Shown one piece after another: positions 8,716 to 17,947 of a DNA stretch of 64,000 bases; the stretch's first letter is position 1, and every line of letters starts with the position of its first letter. The DNA lies in contig DAIQOK010000007.1 in NCBI GenBank assembly GCA_036787895.1, forward strand, positions 1 through 64,000. The letters run 5' to 3'. This DNA is from UBA7662 sp036787895 (GTDB lineage: Bacteria; Bacteroidota; Bacteroidia; UBA7662). Under the pieces are notes generated by a model. That model made no database searches, was not told where the DNA came from, and saw only the letters and a list, made by a program, of their open reading frames with translations. The position numbers were made by a program, and so were the translations under genes.

Positions 8716-10263
8716 ATGCGACAACTGCTTTTAACTGCCGGAATTTTCCTTTTGATGTGGCAGTCGGCTTTTGCCCAGTCTGCGCCCGAAAAAAGCGTAG
8801 CCGAATTTGATGCTGAGAATGAACTCATCATCAGTGCATTGGACAGTTTGACCAATCTCACCTTCTTCGATCTCAAAAAACGGCCCTATCAGGTCAAAAA
8901 ACTCAATAAATACGGCTTCCGCCCCGGCGATGTACCTCAGTATACCGACGATATTTATGCCTACCGCATTGCCCATATTGAGTCGCCGATGAAACTTGAA
9001 TACAATGCCCATGTAAAAGGATTCATTGACCTCTACGCCAACCGCCGCCGGGGATTGATGGAAAGGGCCATGGGCTTGTCGAACTACTACTTCCCCATCT
9101 TCGAAGAGGTGCTCGAAAAGCACAATTTGCCGGAGCAGCTGAAATACCTCGCCATCGTTGAGTCGGCGCTGAACCCCGTGGCGGTAAGCAAGGCCGGCGC
9201 TACCGGATTGTGGCAGTTTATGTATGCCACCGGCAAAATGTACGGACTCAAAGTCAACTTTTATATCGACGAGCGCCGTGACCCTTACCTCGCTACCGAA
9301 GCTGCTGCCCGTTATTTTGAAGATTTATACCGCATTTACGACGACTGGTTGCTGGCTTTAGCAGCCTATAATTGTGGCCCGGGGAATTTGAATCGCGCCA
9401 TCCGTAAGTCTGGCGGCAAACGCAACTATTGGGAATTGATGCCTTATCTCCCTAAAGAAACCCGGGGATATGTGCCTGCCTTCATCGCAGTGACCTATGT
9501 AATGCAGTACGGTGCCGAACACAATCTTTTCCCGACTCCACTCATCAACCTACCCCAGGAAACCGACACTATAGTGGTGCAGGGACCAGTAAATACCCAG
9601 TATTTCAGTCAAATGCTGGAATTGGATTATGAACAGCTATGTCTGCTTAATCCGCAGCTGAAGCAACAGTTCATTCCCAAAAGTTTCGACTCCTACGTAT
9701 TGCGTTTGCCGGCTTCGGCCATTCCGCGTTTTGAACGGGAAAGGGAAGCCATTTTTGCCTATCTAAATCCGCTTCCCCTTCAACTCGATAGCAATGGCTC
9801 CCCGATGACTTCCGACAGCGTGCCTTATGTGCTGGCCATGGCCGTTGAACAGCCGCAAACAGTAAAGGTGAAGCACAAAGTGAAAAAGGGAGAAAGCCTG
9901 GGCCGGATTGCTGCCAAATACGACGTCAGCATTCATGAAGTTAAACAAAGTAATCACCTGCGGAGCAATACGCTTCGGGTAGGACAAGTGCTCGTCATTG
10001 AAAAGGCAGCGCCCAAAACCAAAGAAAGTACGCAAATCGCAGCTAAAAAAGCCGAGCCCGATGTTCAGGAAAAAACACAACCCCAGCTCGCTGCCAACAA
10101 TCTCCAGAAAAACGAATATTATACCGTTCGCCCCGGCGACACTTTGTGGTCGATTTCTCAAAAGCACAACAGCATGAGTGTGGATGAATTGCGTAAGTTG
10201 AACAACCTCAAAAAGTCCGACACCATTAAGCCTGGTCAGAAACTGAAAATTCTGGTAGGATGA
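8716..10263 (+). CDS. MltD-like membrane-bound lytic murein transglycosylase with LysM repeats
   Basis: A 515-residue secreted peptidoglycan-cleaving enzyme. It begins with a cleavable-looking signal peptide (MRQLLLTAGIFLLMWQSAFAQ). The SLT domain covers about residues 115-260; the catalytic Glu is in IVESALNP (about 148), followed by SKAGATGLWQFM and the AYNCGPGN motif. Two clear LysM modules bind glycan at about 385-430 (HKVKKGESLGRIAAKYDVS) and 468-513 (YTVRPGDTLWSISQKHN); a weaker LysM-like stretch lies near 290-335. There is no lipobox, unlike E. coli MltD. It overlaps the DUF4837 lipoprotein gene by ATGA, which suggests a joint envelope role. Confidence 0.92.
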   Translation: MRQLLLTAGIFLLMWQSAFAQSAPEKSVAEFDAENELIISALDSLTNLTFFDLKKRPYQVKKLNKYGFRPGDVPQYTDDIYAYRIAHIESPMKLEYNAHVKGFIDLYANRRRGLMERAMGLSNYYFPIFEEVLEKHNLPEQLKYLAIVESALNPVAVSKAGATGLWQFMYATGKMYGLKVNFYIDERRDPYLATEAAARYFEDLYRIYDDWLLALAAYNCGPGNLNRAIRKSGGKRNYWELMPYLPKETRGYVPAFIAVTYVMQYGAEHNLFPTPLINLPQETDTIVVQGPVNTQYFSQMLELDYEQLCLLNPQLKQQFIPKSFDSYVLRLPASAIPRFEREREAIFAYLNPLPLQLDSNGSPMTSDSVPYVLAMAVEQPQTVKVKHKVKKGESLGRIAAKYDVSIHEVKQSNHLRSNTLRVGQVLVIEKAAPKTKESTQIAAKKAEPDVQEKTQPQLAANNLQKNEYYTVRPGDTLWSISQKHNSMSVDELRKLNNLKKSDTIKPGQKLKILVG

Positions 10264-11306
10264 GGTTAATTTTGCTCCTTTGCACCTTAGCAATAGCTCT
10301 ACTTTCGGCATGTGAAGATGGCAAAAAGCGCACCTTACCTGATGCCCTGGCCAGTGCCGGCGATTTAGTTATTGTATCAGACAAGGCCATTTGGAAAGGC
10401 GAGGTCGGCGAAGCCGTCCGCAAAACCTTTGCCTCCGAACAACCCGGTTTGCCCCAATCAGAGCCCTGGTTTAAGTTGTTGCATTTTGAAGAAGGCAAGT
10501 TTAACGGCATTACCCAACGCTATCGCAGCATCTTGCTGCTCACCACCCTCGATAATTCTTCGAAAACCTCGCGCTACATCAAAGACCTGATTGGCGAAAA
10601 ACAATACGCCCAAAGCCTGAACGATAGTAACCTGCTTTTCATCCAAAGCGAAGACCGCTGGGCAAATGGTCAAAAAGTGATGTATGTAATTGGCCAAGAT
10701 GAAAGAAGTCTCGCCCGGGCTATAAAAGAGCGGTCGCTCAGTTTGCGTGAATTACTCAACAAATCAGAACTTGACCGCACGATTAGCTTTATCAAAAACC
10801 GGCCACGAAATAAACTGTTGGAACAGAAAATAGCCGATAAAACCGGCCTTCGTTTTTGTCTGCCACAATCCTACCAAAGCCGGGTGCTTAGCGACAGCTT
10901 TGTTTGGGTAAGCCGGGAACTCGACGATAAAACCCTCAATGTATTTGTAGGCATTAGGCCATACAATAGCGAAAAGCAGTTTTTTGCTGATGCCATCCTG
11001 GCCTATAAAGATAGCCTGAGTCGACACCATCTACCCGGACCAACCCCGGGATCGTGGTATACCACCGAATATATGTTGCCCATCGACACCCAGGCAACAG
11101 TTTTTAATCAACAGTATGCCTTAAAAATGCGGGGATTGTGGAAGGTTGAGAATGACTTTATGGGTGGCCCTTTTGTGAATATGACCGTTTACGACCCCAA
11201 ACGCAATCGTTTATTACATCTCGAGGGTTTTGTGTATTACCCCAAGGAAAAGAAGCGGGAATTGCTGCGGGAACTCGAAGGCATATTGGCATCTTTGCAG
11301 TTCTGA
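10260..11306 (+). CDS. DUF4837-like lipoprotein
   Basis: A 348-residue predicted lipoprotein. A lipobox LLSAC follows a short hydrophobic stretch, so Cys 18 should be lipidated. The body resembles the DUF4837 family, which is known mainly from Bacteroidota and has no established function: GDLVIVSDKAIWKGEVG near the N-terminus, FCLPQSYQ near the middle, and LHLEGFVYYPKEKKRELLRELE at the end. The ATG at 10260 overlaps the stop of the transglycosylase gene, so the two are likely translated together, and a part in cell-wall turnover is a reasonable guess. No catalytic motif is visible. Confidence 0.75.
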   Translation: MRLILLLCTLAIALLSACEDGKKRTLPDALASAGDLVIVSDKAIWKGEVGEAVRKTFASEQPGLPQSEPWFKLLHFEEGKFNGITQRYRSILLLTTLDNSSKTSRYIKDLIGEKQYAQSLNDSNLLFIQSEDRWANGQKVMYVIGQDERSLARAIKERSLSLRELLNKSELDRTISFIKNRPRNKLLEQKIADKTGLRFCLPQSYQSRVLSDSFVWVSRELDDKTLNVFVGIRPYNSEKQFFADAILAYKDSLSRHHLPGPTPGSWYTTEYMLPIDTQATVFNQQYALKMRGLWKVENDFMGGPFVNMTVYDPKRNRLLHLEGFVYYPKEKKRELLRELEGILASLQF

Positions 11307-11322
11307 ACCCATCGTTGCGCTT

Positions 11323-12594
11323 ATGAATATTTTAGTGATCGGCTCAGGCGGCCGCGAACATGCCTTTGCCTGGAAATTACGTCAAAGTCCGTTGTGTGAA
11401 CAGTTATATGTCGCCCCGGGCAATGCCGGCACAGCTGCCATCGCTACCAATGTAGTTATACATCCCGACGATAAGGCTTTTCTGAAGACCTTTGTGCTTG
11501 AGCACCAGATTGCTATGGTAGTCGTTGGCCCGGAAGATCCGCTGGTGAACGGCATTGCCGACTTTTTCGCCGGTGATCCTGAGCTTAAATCCATTGCATT
11601 TATCGGCCCCAAAGCCGCCGGTGCCTTACTCGAGGGCAGCAAAGATTTTGCGAAGCAATTCATGCGCCGCAATGGCATACCTACCGCTCCTTACCAAACC
11701 TTCGACCGTGACTCCGTCGCTGAAGGATTGGCTTTTATTGACCGGCAGGAATTGCCCGTTGTGCTCAAAGCCGATGGACTGGCAGCCGGCAAAGGCGTGC
11801 TCATTTGCGACAATTATGCCGAAGCTAAAGCGAGTTTCAAAGAAATGGTCGAAGACCTCAAATTCGGAGAAGCCAGTGCCCGGGTGGTGATTGAAGGCTT
11901 TTTAAAAGGTATTGAGCTGTCGGTTTTTGTATTGACAGATGGCAAAAACTACAAAATATTACCCGCTGCCAAAGACTATAAACGCATAGGTGAAGGTGAT
12001 ACCGGCTTAAATACCGGAGGCATGGGAGCTGTATCTCCGGTTCCTTTTGCCGATGCTGCCTTTCTGCAAAAAGTGGAAGAACGCATCATTCAGCCTACCA
12101 TTCAAGGTTTTCAAAAAGCAGGTTTTGACTACAAAGGATTTGTATTTATCGGCTTGATGAAAGTAGGCGACGACCCCTATGTGATAGAATATAATGTGCG
12201 TATGGGCGATCCTGAGACCGAAGTCGTACTACCCCGCATCGAAAATGATTTGGTTGAGTTGTTTCAGCACTGTGCCAACGGCACTTTAAATCAGGTCGAC
12301 TTAAACATCTCTCCGAAAACTGCCGCAACTGTCATGCTGGTAGCAGGTGGTTATCCCGGAACCTATGCCAAAGGCGACCGGATGTCAGGTTTCGAAGCTG
12401 TAAGCGGAAGCCTGTTGTTTCATGCAGGGACTAAACGTAATGGCGAAGACATTGTGAGCAATGGTGGCCGTTTGCTTGCCATAACCACCCTGGCTGAGAG
12501 TGTGACCGAAGCATGCGCAATAAGTTTGGCCAATGCCGAACTTATTGCATACAGCGGCAAATATTTTCGCCGCGACATAGGTTTTGACCTCTGA
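11323..12594 (+). CDS. purD: Phosphoribosylamine-glycine ligase
   Basis: A 423-residue ATP-grasp enzyme of purine synthesis; it joins glycine to phosphoribosylamine to give GAR. The N-terminus MNILVIGSGGREHAFAWKL is the family signature. Further marks are VVVGPEDPLVNG, VLKADGLAAGKGV (about 145) and the NTGGMGAVSP loop (about 233). EYNVRMGDPETE (about 288) holds metal-binding residues. The start is the ATG at 11323; the frame is open upstream within the previous gene but without homologous sequence. Its stop directly abuts the stop of the convergent DUF3108 gene with no base between. Confidence 0.97.
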   Translation: MNILVIGSGGREHAFAWKLRQSPLCEQLYVAPGNAGTAAIATNVVIHPDDKAFLKTFVLEHQIAMVVVGPEDPLVNGIADFFAGDPELKSIAFIGPKAAGALLEGSKDFAKQFMRRNGIPTAPYQTFDRDSVAEGLAFIDRQELPVVLKADGLAAGKGVLICDNYAEAKASFKEMVEDLKFGEASARVVIEGFLKGIELSVFVLTDGKNYKILPAAKDYKRIGEGDTGLNTGGMGAVSPVPFADAAFLQKVEERIIQPTIQGFQKAGFDYKGFVFIGLMKVGDDPYVIEYNVRMGDPETEVVLPRIENDLVELFQHCANGTLNQVDLNISPKTAATVMLVAGGYPGTYAKGDRMSGFEAVSGSLLFHAGTKRNGEDIVSNGGRLLAITTLAESVTEACAISLANAELIAYSGKYFRRDIGFDL

Positions 12595-13416
12595 TTATTT
12601 GAGTTTGGAAGAGAGCGGATTACGCAAACCTTCGTAGCCGGTTAAGGACATGCGGACGGCACCGACCAATATATTTGCCTTAATTTCAAGCGGTATTTTA
12701 TTGGCGTCGTCGGTCACATAAACCACCAAATCTTCTTCCGACTTGAAAACGCGGCCTTTCATAACCACAGGCATAAATTTCATGACCCGAAAGGTCCCTA
12801 CATCGGTTTTGAGTTTTACACGCCCTTTAAATTTGAATTTAAAGTTGTGCATCTCATTATCGAGAAACATGGGAACTTCAAATATGTCGCCATCGCGTGC
12901 ATTGCTGAAGTCGATGGTTCGCGCATAATAAAAAGCCGAAACAATGTCCTGGGTGTGTAAAGGAATATCGTAGCTAACCCCCTTCGAAGTCACTTTCTTT
13001 TGATGGTGGTCGAAAGTGTAATGGTCTGTCATCAAAAATCCACCTTCATTCACATCTCTGGCGAAAGCCCAGGGCATGATAGCATCGCGATCAACATAAC
13101 TTTCATACTTATCTCTCACCTTGTAGAACCAGTCGAAGCTATTGATTGTACGCCCGGTAGCGACAATATGATAACATGATTTTGAAGCAATCTGTACCGG
13201 ATGAGGTTGCACTTTGAGTTCTCCAATACCGGCATTAATAAAGCCATAATGCAGGCGGAAAGTCAGGACTTCGCCCGGCTGGAAAGCCGTATTGTTGATT
13301 TTGCGAAAACGTTTGTCGGGGTCATTAGGCTCGACATCGCGTATTTCCTGCGCCCCGCTATTCAGGCTGGGCAGGGCCAGACTGAAGCATAAGAGAAAGC
13401 TGAAGATCGATTTCAT
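12595..13416 (-). CDS. DUF3108-like periplasmic protein
   Basis: A 273-residue exported protein with a signal peptide (KSIFSFLLCFSLALPSLNSGAQ). The mature part resembles DUF3108: GEVLTFRLHYGFINAGIGEL at the start, then YHIVATGRTINSFDWFYKV, and a beta-rich remainder with DIVSAFYYART. Members are thought to be envelope beta-barrel-like or lipocalin-like proteins; the function is unknown. ATG 13416 is preferred over the GTG at 13422. It is transcribed alone, convergent with purD. Confidence 0.75.
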   Translation of the reverse strand: MKSIFSFLLCFSLALPSLNSGAQEIRDVEPNDPDKRFRKINNTAFQPGEVLTFRLHYGFINAGIGELKVQPHPVQIASKSCYHIVATGRTINSFDWFYKVRDKYESYVDRDAIMPWAFARDVNEGGFLMTDHYTFDHHQKKVTSKGVSYDIPLHTQDIVSAFYYARTIDFSNARDGDIFEVPMFLDNEMHNFKFKFKGRVKLKTDVGTFRVMKFMPVVMKGRVFKSEEDLVVYVTDDANKIPLEIKANILVGAVRMSLTGYEGLRNPLSSKLK

Positions 13417-13567
13417 ATACACGGTTTCGGAACGCAGGACAATTTCCCTGCCAATACAAATTTAGCTGCCTTGTTTGGAATAAAACTACGGTAAAAGCGA
13501 CATATTTCAGTTCGTCCTCGACTAAGCCCGGGAAATTGCCGACTTTTGCAGCAACCAAGGATCTGCT

Positions 13568-14842
13568 ATGAAGATCAACATCCCCGAGACCAACAAACCC
13601 CGAATTGTCATACTCGGCGCAGGGTTTGCCGGCTTAATCCTAGCCCGCAAAATTAATCCCGACGATTACCAAATCGTTTTGCTCGACAGGCACAATTATC
13701 ACACTTTCCAACCACTGTTGTACCAGGTGGCTACCGGTGGACTGGAGCCGGGCTCTATTGCCCATCCTTTGCGGAAATTCATCAAAAGAAGGCCCTGGGT
13801 GATTTTGCGCATAGCAGAAGTCACAGCTATCGACAAAAACCAGCAGCAGATCATCACCAATATTGGTAGCCTGCGTTACGATAAACTCATTTTAGCCACC
13901 GGCAGCAAAACCAATTTTTTCGGTCAACAACAGCTGCCCGAATTTGCCATGCGGATGAAAACCGTGCCTCAGGCACTTGATCTGAGGAGTTTAATTCTAC
14001 AGCATTTTGAAGAGGCCTTGCTGACTTCCGATTTGGCCCAACGAGAGCGGCTTATCACTTTTGTGGTTGTTGGCGGCGGCCCTACCGGGGTGGAAACAGC
14101 CGGGGCGTTGGGTGAACTCAAAAAACACGTCCTGCCCAAAGATTATCCGGAGTTGGATATTCGCCGCATGCAAATTCACCTGATTGAAGCTGGCCCTCGG
14201 GTATTAGCCGGCATGTCGGAACAAGCCTCAGAAAAAGCGTTAAAGTTTCTGAAAGAGCTCGATGTAAATGTGTGGCTCAATGCTCCTGTGAAAGATTACG
14301 ACGGCCAGGTAGTGACCATAGCCGACGACAAAAGCATCAGCAGTCAGCTTCTTATTTGGACAGCCGGTGTTATTGGTGCGCTGCCCGAGGGGATACCCGC
14401 CGAAGCTATTGGTCGTGGTGGCCGACTGTTGGTTGATGAATACAATCGCGTAAAAGCCCTACCCAACACCTATGCAGTGGGCGATGTGGCTCTGATGCAA
14501 ACCGAAAAATACCCCAACGGTCACCCCATGGTAGCCCCGGTGGCCATTCAAATGGCCGAACAATTGGTAGCCAACCTCCGTGCAGAAGCACGCCAAAGAA
14601 AGCTGCGGCCGTTTAACTACTTTGATAAAGGCAGCATGGCAACCATTGGCCGGAACCGCGCTGTAGTAGATATACACAAAATCCGCTTTCAGGGCTTTTT
14701 TGCCTGGTTTGTATGGATGTTTGTGCATTTGATGTCGATAGTAGGCTTCCGGAACCGCATGGTAGTATTTATCGACTGGTTCTGGAATTATGTGAGTTAC
14801 GACCGGGCTTTACGCCTGATCATCCGGCCGTTCAAAAAATAA
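13568..14842 (+). CDS. ndh: Type II NADH dehydrogenase-like FAD oxidoreductase
   Basis: A 424-residue flavoprotein of the NDH-2 family, which passes electrons from NADH to quinone at the inner membrane without pumping protons. The FAD-binding Rossmann motif is VILGAGFAGLILARK (about 13-27). The second dinucleotide site is VVVGGGPTGVETAGAL (about 166). The quinone-site signature is close to AVAPVAIQMAEQ (here MVAPVAIQMAEQ, about 322), and the FAD contact is YAVGDVALM (about 304). The C-terminal hydrophobic part (FFAWFVWMFVHLMSIVGFRNR) would hold it on the membrane. It is followed after 17 bases by a small lipoprotein gene. Confidence 0.93.
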   Translation: MKINIPETNKPRIVILGAGFAGLILARKINPDDYQIVLLDRHNYHTFQPLLYQVATGGLEPGSIAHPLRKFIKRRPWVILRIAEVTAIDKNQQQIITNIGSLRYDKLILATGSKTNFFGQQQLPEFAMRMKTVPQALDLRSLILQHFEEALLTSDLAQRERLITFVVVGGGPTGVETAGALGELKKHVLPKDYPELDIRRMQIHLIEAGPRVLAGMSEQASEKALKFLKELDVNVWLNAPVKDYDGQVVTIADDKSISSQLLIWTAGVIGALPEGIPAEAIGRGGRLLVDEYNRVKALPNTYAVGDVALMQTEKYPNGHPMVAPVAIQMAEQLVANLRAEARQRKLRPFNYFDKGSMATIGRNRAVVDIHKIRFQGFFAWFVWMFVHLMSIVGFRNRMVVFIDWFWNYVSYDRALRLIIRPFKK

Positions 14843-14859
14843 CGTAAGTCCTGCTGCCT

Positions 14860-15204
14860 ATGCGATTATGCTTTGGGGTCTTGCTGCTCTTCCTGCTTGC
14901 TGGCTGCGCCAGTCAACAGGATAAAATCAGGCTTCCTCGTTGGCTACACGATAAAATTGTGCAGGCCGAACGTAATCCTGGCAGTTTTGAAGAAATATGG
15001 GTGTACAAATACAAAGGCCAGAGCGTGTATTTGTTTTTGCCCGCTTGCTGCGACCGTTATTCGGAGCTTTACGATGAAAATGGCAAGCTCATTTGTAAAC
15101 CCGGTGGTGGCATCACCGGAAAGGGCGATGGCAAATGCCGCAACTTTATCAAAAACAGAAAGTATGGCGTACTGCTCTGGAAGCCCAGTTCTGCCATCGA
15201 TTAA
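14860..15204 (+). CDS. Small lipoprotein, DUF6970-like
   Basis: A 114-residue predicted lipoprotein. The lipobox LLAGC puts the lipidated Cys at about 16. The mature part contains WVYKYKGQSVYLF, a CC pair (PACCDRYSELYDENG) and the glycine-rich GGITGKGDGKC. This pattern recalls DUF6970 proteins of Bacteroidota, for which no function is established. The paired cysteines could form disulfides or bind metal. It may be co-transcribed with ndh. The following gene is convergent, 3 bases away. Confidence 0.7.
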   Translation: MRLCFGVLLLFLLAGCASQQDKIRLPRWLHDKIVQAERNPGSFEEIWVYKYKGQSVYLFLPACCDRYSELYDENGKLICKPGGGITGKGDGKCRNFIKNRKYGVLLWKPSSAID

Positions 15205-15207
15205 TGC

Positions 15208-15927
15208 TTATCTCACCGCACAAGCCAGCGTAGCCAGATAAACTGCCTGCCCGCTGACTTGCTCAAGGGCGCGAGCACAGGCTTCGAGTGTGGCGCCGGT
15301 AGTGAGCACGTCGTCGACCAGCAGCAATTTACGTCCGGGTAGACTGGCCTTGCCGGGCAAAAAGGCTTCAGCCACATTTTCCCAACGTTCAAGTCGCCCT
15401 TTTTTGGTTTGGGTAGTCGTATTTACTCCGCGTACCAATAAATCCGGCCGGGTTTCGGCACCCAGGGCTTCGGCCAAACCGCGCGCCAGCAACTCACTTT
15501 GATTATAGCCACGTAAACGTTGTTTTTTCCAGTGTAAGGGTACAGGCACAACCGCGTCGATAGCTGAAAAACGACGTGAACTTTTTAGCTCTTCTCCAAA
15601 ACATTTGCCCAAATAGTGCCCTAATTCCCGGGCACCGTTGTATTTAAGGTTGTGTAAGGCTTGTTGAACCACTCCTGCTTTGGTGAAATACAAAAATGAA
15701 GTCACCGCGGCTGGTTGGTAACGGCCGAAGAACAGTTGTTCCACCGGGTTACCAATAAGGTCATGAAAAGCAGTGCGTGGCAGTCTGATTTGACAGCGTT
15801 GGCAAATTACCCGTTCATGTTTCAGTAAATGCCGGCAACACGCCTGACACAAGCGGGGAAATAGCAGGTCGATAAATGCGTTAGCATGAGCGAGCATAAT
15901 CTGCAAGCTAAGCTGCAACTTGCACAT
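15208..15927 (-). CDS. comF: ComF family protein (phosphoribosyltransferase-like)
   Basis: A 239-residue ComF-type protein. An N-terminal zinc-finger-like cysteine set (CQACC then CQRC, about residues 27-41) is followed by a type I phosphoribosyltransferase domain. The PRPP loop LLLVDDVLTTGAT is near 203, and VVPVPLHWKKQRLRGYNQSELLA is the family signature. ComF proteins take part in uptake or processing of transforming DNA in competent bacteria. The ATG at 15927 is used; ATG 15897 would give a typical N-terminus as well. It diverges from the chaperone operon, with 54 bases between starts. Confidence 0.88.
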   Translation of the reverse strand: MCKLQLSLQIMLAHANAFIDLLFPRLCQACCRHLLKHERVICQRCQIRLPRTAFHDLIGNPVEQLFFGRYQPAAVTSFLYFTKAGVVQQALHNLKYNGARELGHYLGKCFGEELKSSRRFSAIDAVVPVPLHWKKQRLRGYNQSELLARGLAEALGAETRPDLLVRGVNTTTQTKKGRLERWENVAEAFLPGKASLPGRKLLLVDDVLTTGATLEACARALEQVSGQAVYLATLACAVR

Positions 15928-15933
15928 AATCTT

Positions 15934-15941
15934 TATTTTTG
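15934..15941 (+). promoter_or_regulatory. Putative -7 box for the PPIase operon
   Basis: TATTTTTG matches TAnnTTTG exactly and lies 40 bases before the ATG at 15982. No convincing -33 TTTG is seen at the right distance. Confidence 0.3.
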
Positions 15942-15981
15942 CAGGGCTGCGAAAAAAGTTGCGTGATTTAAAACAAGTTTT

Positions 15982-17946
15982 ATGAAAAAAGTACTGTTCT
16001 TCTTATTAGGCATCGGTAGCCTGTTTTGCTTTACAATCAGTTACGGCCAGCAAGCCGACGATCGCGTTTTATTCAGCGTGGATGGTCGATCGGTGGGCGT
16101 AGAAGAATTTTTGACCGTCTATAACAAAAACAACTACACCCAACAAAAGGCCACTGCCGACGATTTAAAAGAGTATCTCGACCTCTACATCAAGTTCAAG
16201 CTAAAAGTACAGGAGGCCTTCACCCTTGGTCTGGATACCACCGAAAAATTCAAAAAGGAGCTGGAGAACTACCGCAATCAATTGGCGCAGCCTTATTTGC
16301 GCGACCGGGAAACATCACAGGCCTTGGTTAAAGAGGCCTATGAGCGCATGCAAAAGGAAGTCCGCGCCAGCCACATCATGATTAAAGTGGCAGAAAATGC
16401 TTCGCCAAAAGACAGCCTGGCCGCCTTCAAAAAAATTCAGGCCATTCACCAGCGTTTGCAAAAAGGTGAAGATTTCAACACCCTCGCACAAACCCTTTCC
16501 GAAGACCCCTCTGCAGCCGAAAATCAAGGCGATCTGGGTTATTTCTCAGCTTTCAGGATGATTTATCCATTCGAACAAACCGCTTACAATACGGCACCCG
16601 GCCAGTACAGTCAACCTTTCCGCACCCAATTCGGCTACCACATCCTCAAGGTACATGATGTGCGCCCGGCCGTAGGAGAAATACGTACTGCCCATCTCAT
16701 GCTGCTCACCCGCAATACCGACAGCGATTCGGTAATGGAGAATACTAAAAAGCGCATATTCGAAATCCATAAAAAGCTCAAAAACGGCGAAAACTTCGAA
16801 GCTTTGGTAGCCCAGTACAGCGAAGACCCCAGCACCCAAACTCAGCAAGGTATATTGCCTTGGTTTGGTACCGGTCGTATGGTGCCCATGTTTGAAGCCA
16901 CCGCATTTGCCCTGGCTAAAGACGGTGATATTTCGGAACCAGTGCAAACACCCTACGGCTGGCACATCATCAAACGTCTGGAACGCCGCGGCATTCCGGC
17001 TTTTGAAAAAACCAAAGGAGATATCGAAGCCAAAATCAACCGGGATGCCCGCGCTAACCTCTACAAAAGCAACCTCATCGCCAAGCTGAAAACGGAGTAC
17101 AGCTTTAAGGAAGACCTGAAAGCGCGCCAGGCTGTATTCGCCAAGGTGGTCGACAGCCTTTACACCAATGGTCAGTGGTTGGCCGACAGTGTTTGGAAGA
17201 CCAATCTGGTAGTCGCCAGTTTTGCTGACGTTAAATTAAAACAGTCCGATTTGGCGGCTTATCTCCAGGCCAACCAATATGGCAGTCAGGGTAGTGATGT
17301 AGGCATCTACCTCCTCAAAACCTACAATAAATGGATAGAAGAGCGGATTTTGGCCTATGAGGACAGTCGTCTGGAGCAAAAACATGCCGATTTCCGTGCC
17401 TTGTTAAAAGAATATCGCGAAGGCATCCTCTTATTTGATCTGACCGACCAGCTCGTTTGGTCGAAAGCCGTAAACGATACCGATGGCTTAAAAAGTTGGT
17501 TTGCCGACAACCAGGCCAACTATCGTTGGAACGACCGCGTTGAGGTGACCATCTATCAATTCGCCAATGCCACCCAGGCAGCCAAAGGCCGTAAGCTCCT
17601 CCAAAAGAAAAAAAATACCGATGACGTTATCGTTAAGTTGATGAACGAGGAGAATCCGCTCAATGTAAAAATCAGCAGCGGCAAGTTCGAAAAAGGCAGT
17701 AGCGAGCTGATCGACAAGATCGAGTGGAAAGTTGGTCTGAGTCCGGATGTCTACCACAACAATGCCGTTTACATCGTTAGGGTGAAGGCGCTTTTGCCAG
17801 CCGGACCGAAAGATTTAAACGAAATTCGTGGACTGGCTACCTCGGATTATCAGAATTATCTAGAAAAAACCTGGTTAGAATCGCTTACTGCCAAGTACAA
17901 AGTGATTGTAAACCAGGAGACTTTGAACAGTATCTTACCCAAATAA
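15982..17946 (+). CDS. Periplasmic peptidyl-prolyl isomerase with two parvulin domains
   Basis: A 654-residue exported folding factor. It has a signal peptide (KKVLFFLLGIGSLFCFTISYG), a SurA/PpiD-like N-terminal chaperone region, and two parvulin (rotamase) domains at about 128-225 (ASHIMIKV to GYHILKVHDV) and about 234-335 (TAHLMLLT to GWHIIKRLERRG). The long C-terminal part (about 340-654) has no domain I recognise but repeats the chaperone-like helical style. Such proteins help outer-membrane proteins fold in the periplasm. It is the first gene of a three-gene operon of related proteins. Confidence 0.9.
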   Translation: MKKVLFFLLGIGSLFCFTISYGQQADDRVLFSVDGRSVGVEEFLTVYNKNNYTQQKATADDLKEYLDLYIKFKLKVQEAFTLGLDTTEKFKKELENYRNQLAQPYLRDRETSQALVKEAYERMQKEVRASHIMIKVAENASPKDSLAAFKKIQAIHQRLQKGEDFNTLAQTLSEDPSAAENQGDLGYFSAFRMIYPFEQTAYNTAPGQYSQPFRTQFGYHILKVHDVRPAVGEIRTAHLMLLTRNTDSDSVMENTKKRIFEIHKKLKNGENFEALVAQYSEDPSTQTQQGILPWFGTGRMVPMFEATAFALAKDGDISEPVQTPYGWHIIKRLERRGIPAFEKTKGDIEAKINRDARANLYKSNLIAKLKTEYSFKEDLKARQAVFAKVVDSLYTNGQWLADSVWKTNLVVASFADVKLKQSDLAAYLQANQYGSQGSDVGIYLLKTYNKWIEERILAYEDSRLEQKHADFRALLKEYREGILLFDLTDQLVWSKAVNDTDGLKSWFADNQANYRWNDRVEVTIYQFANATQAAKGRKLLQKKKNTDDVIVKLMNEENPLNVKISSGKFEKGSSELIDKIEWKVGLSPDVYHNNAVYIVRVKALLPAGPKDLNEIRGLATSDYQNYLEKTWLESLTAKYKVIVNQETLNSILPK

Positions 17947-17947
17947 G

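Noticed and set aside
14873..15241. A 122-residue frame overlapping the small DUF6970-like lipoprotein
   Set aside because: The other frame has a proper lipobox and conserved CC/GGITGKGDG runs; this one is a shifted shadow.
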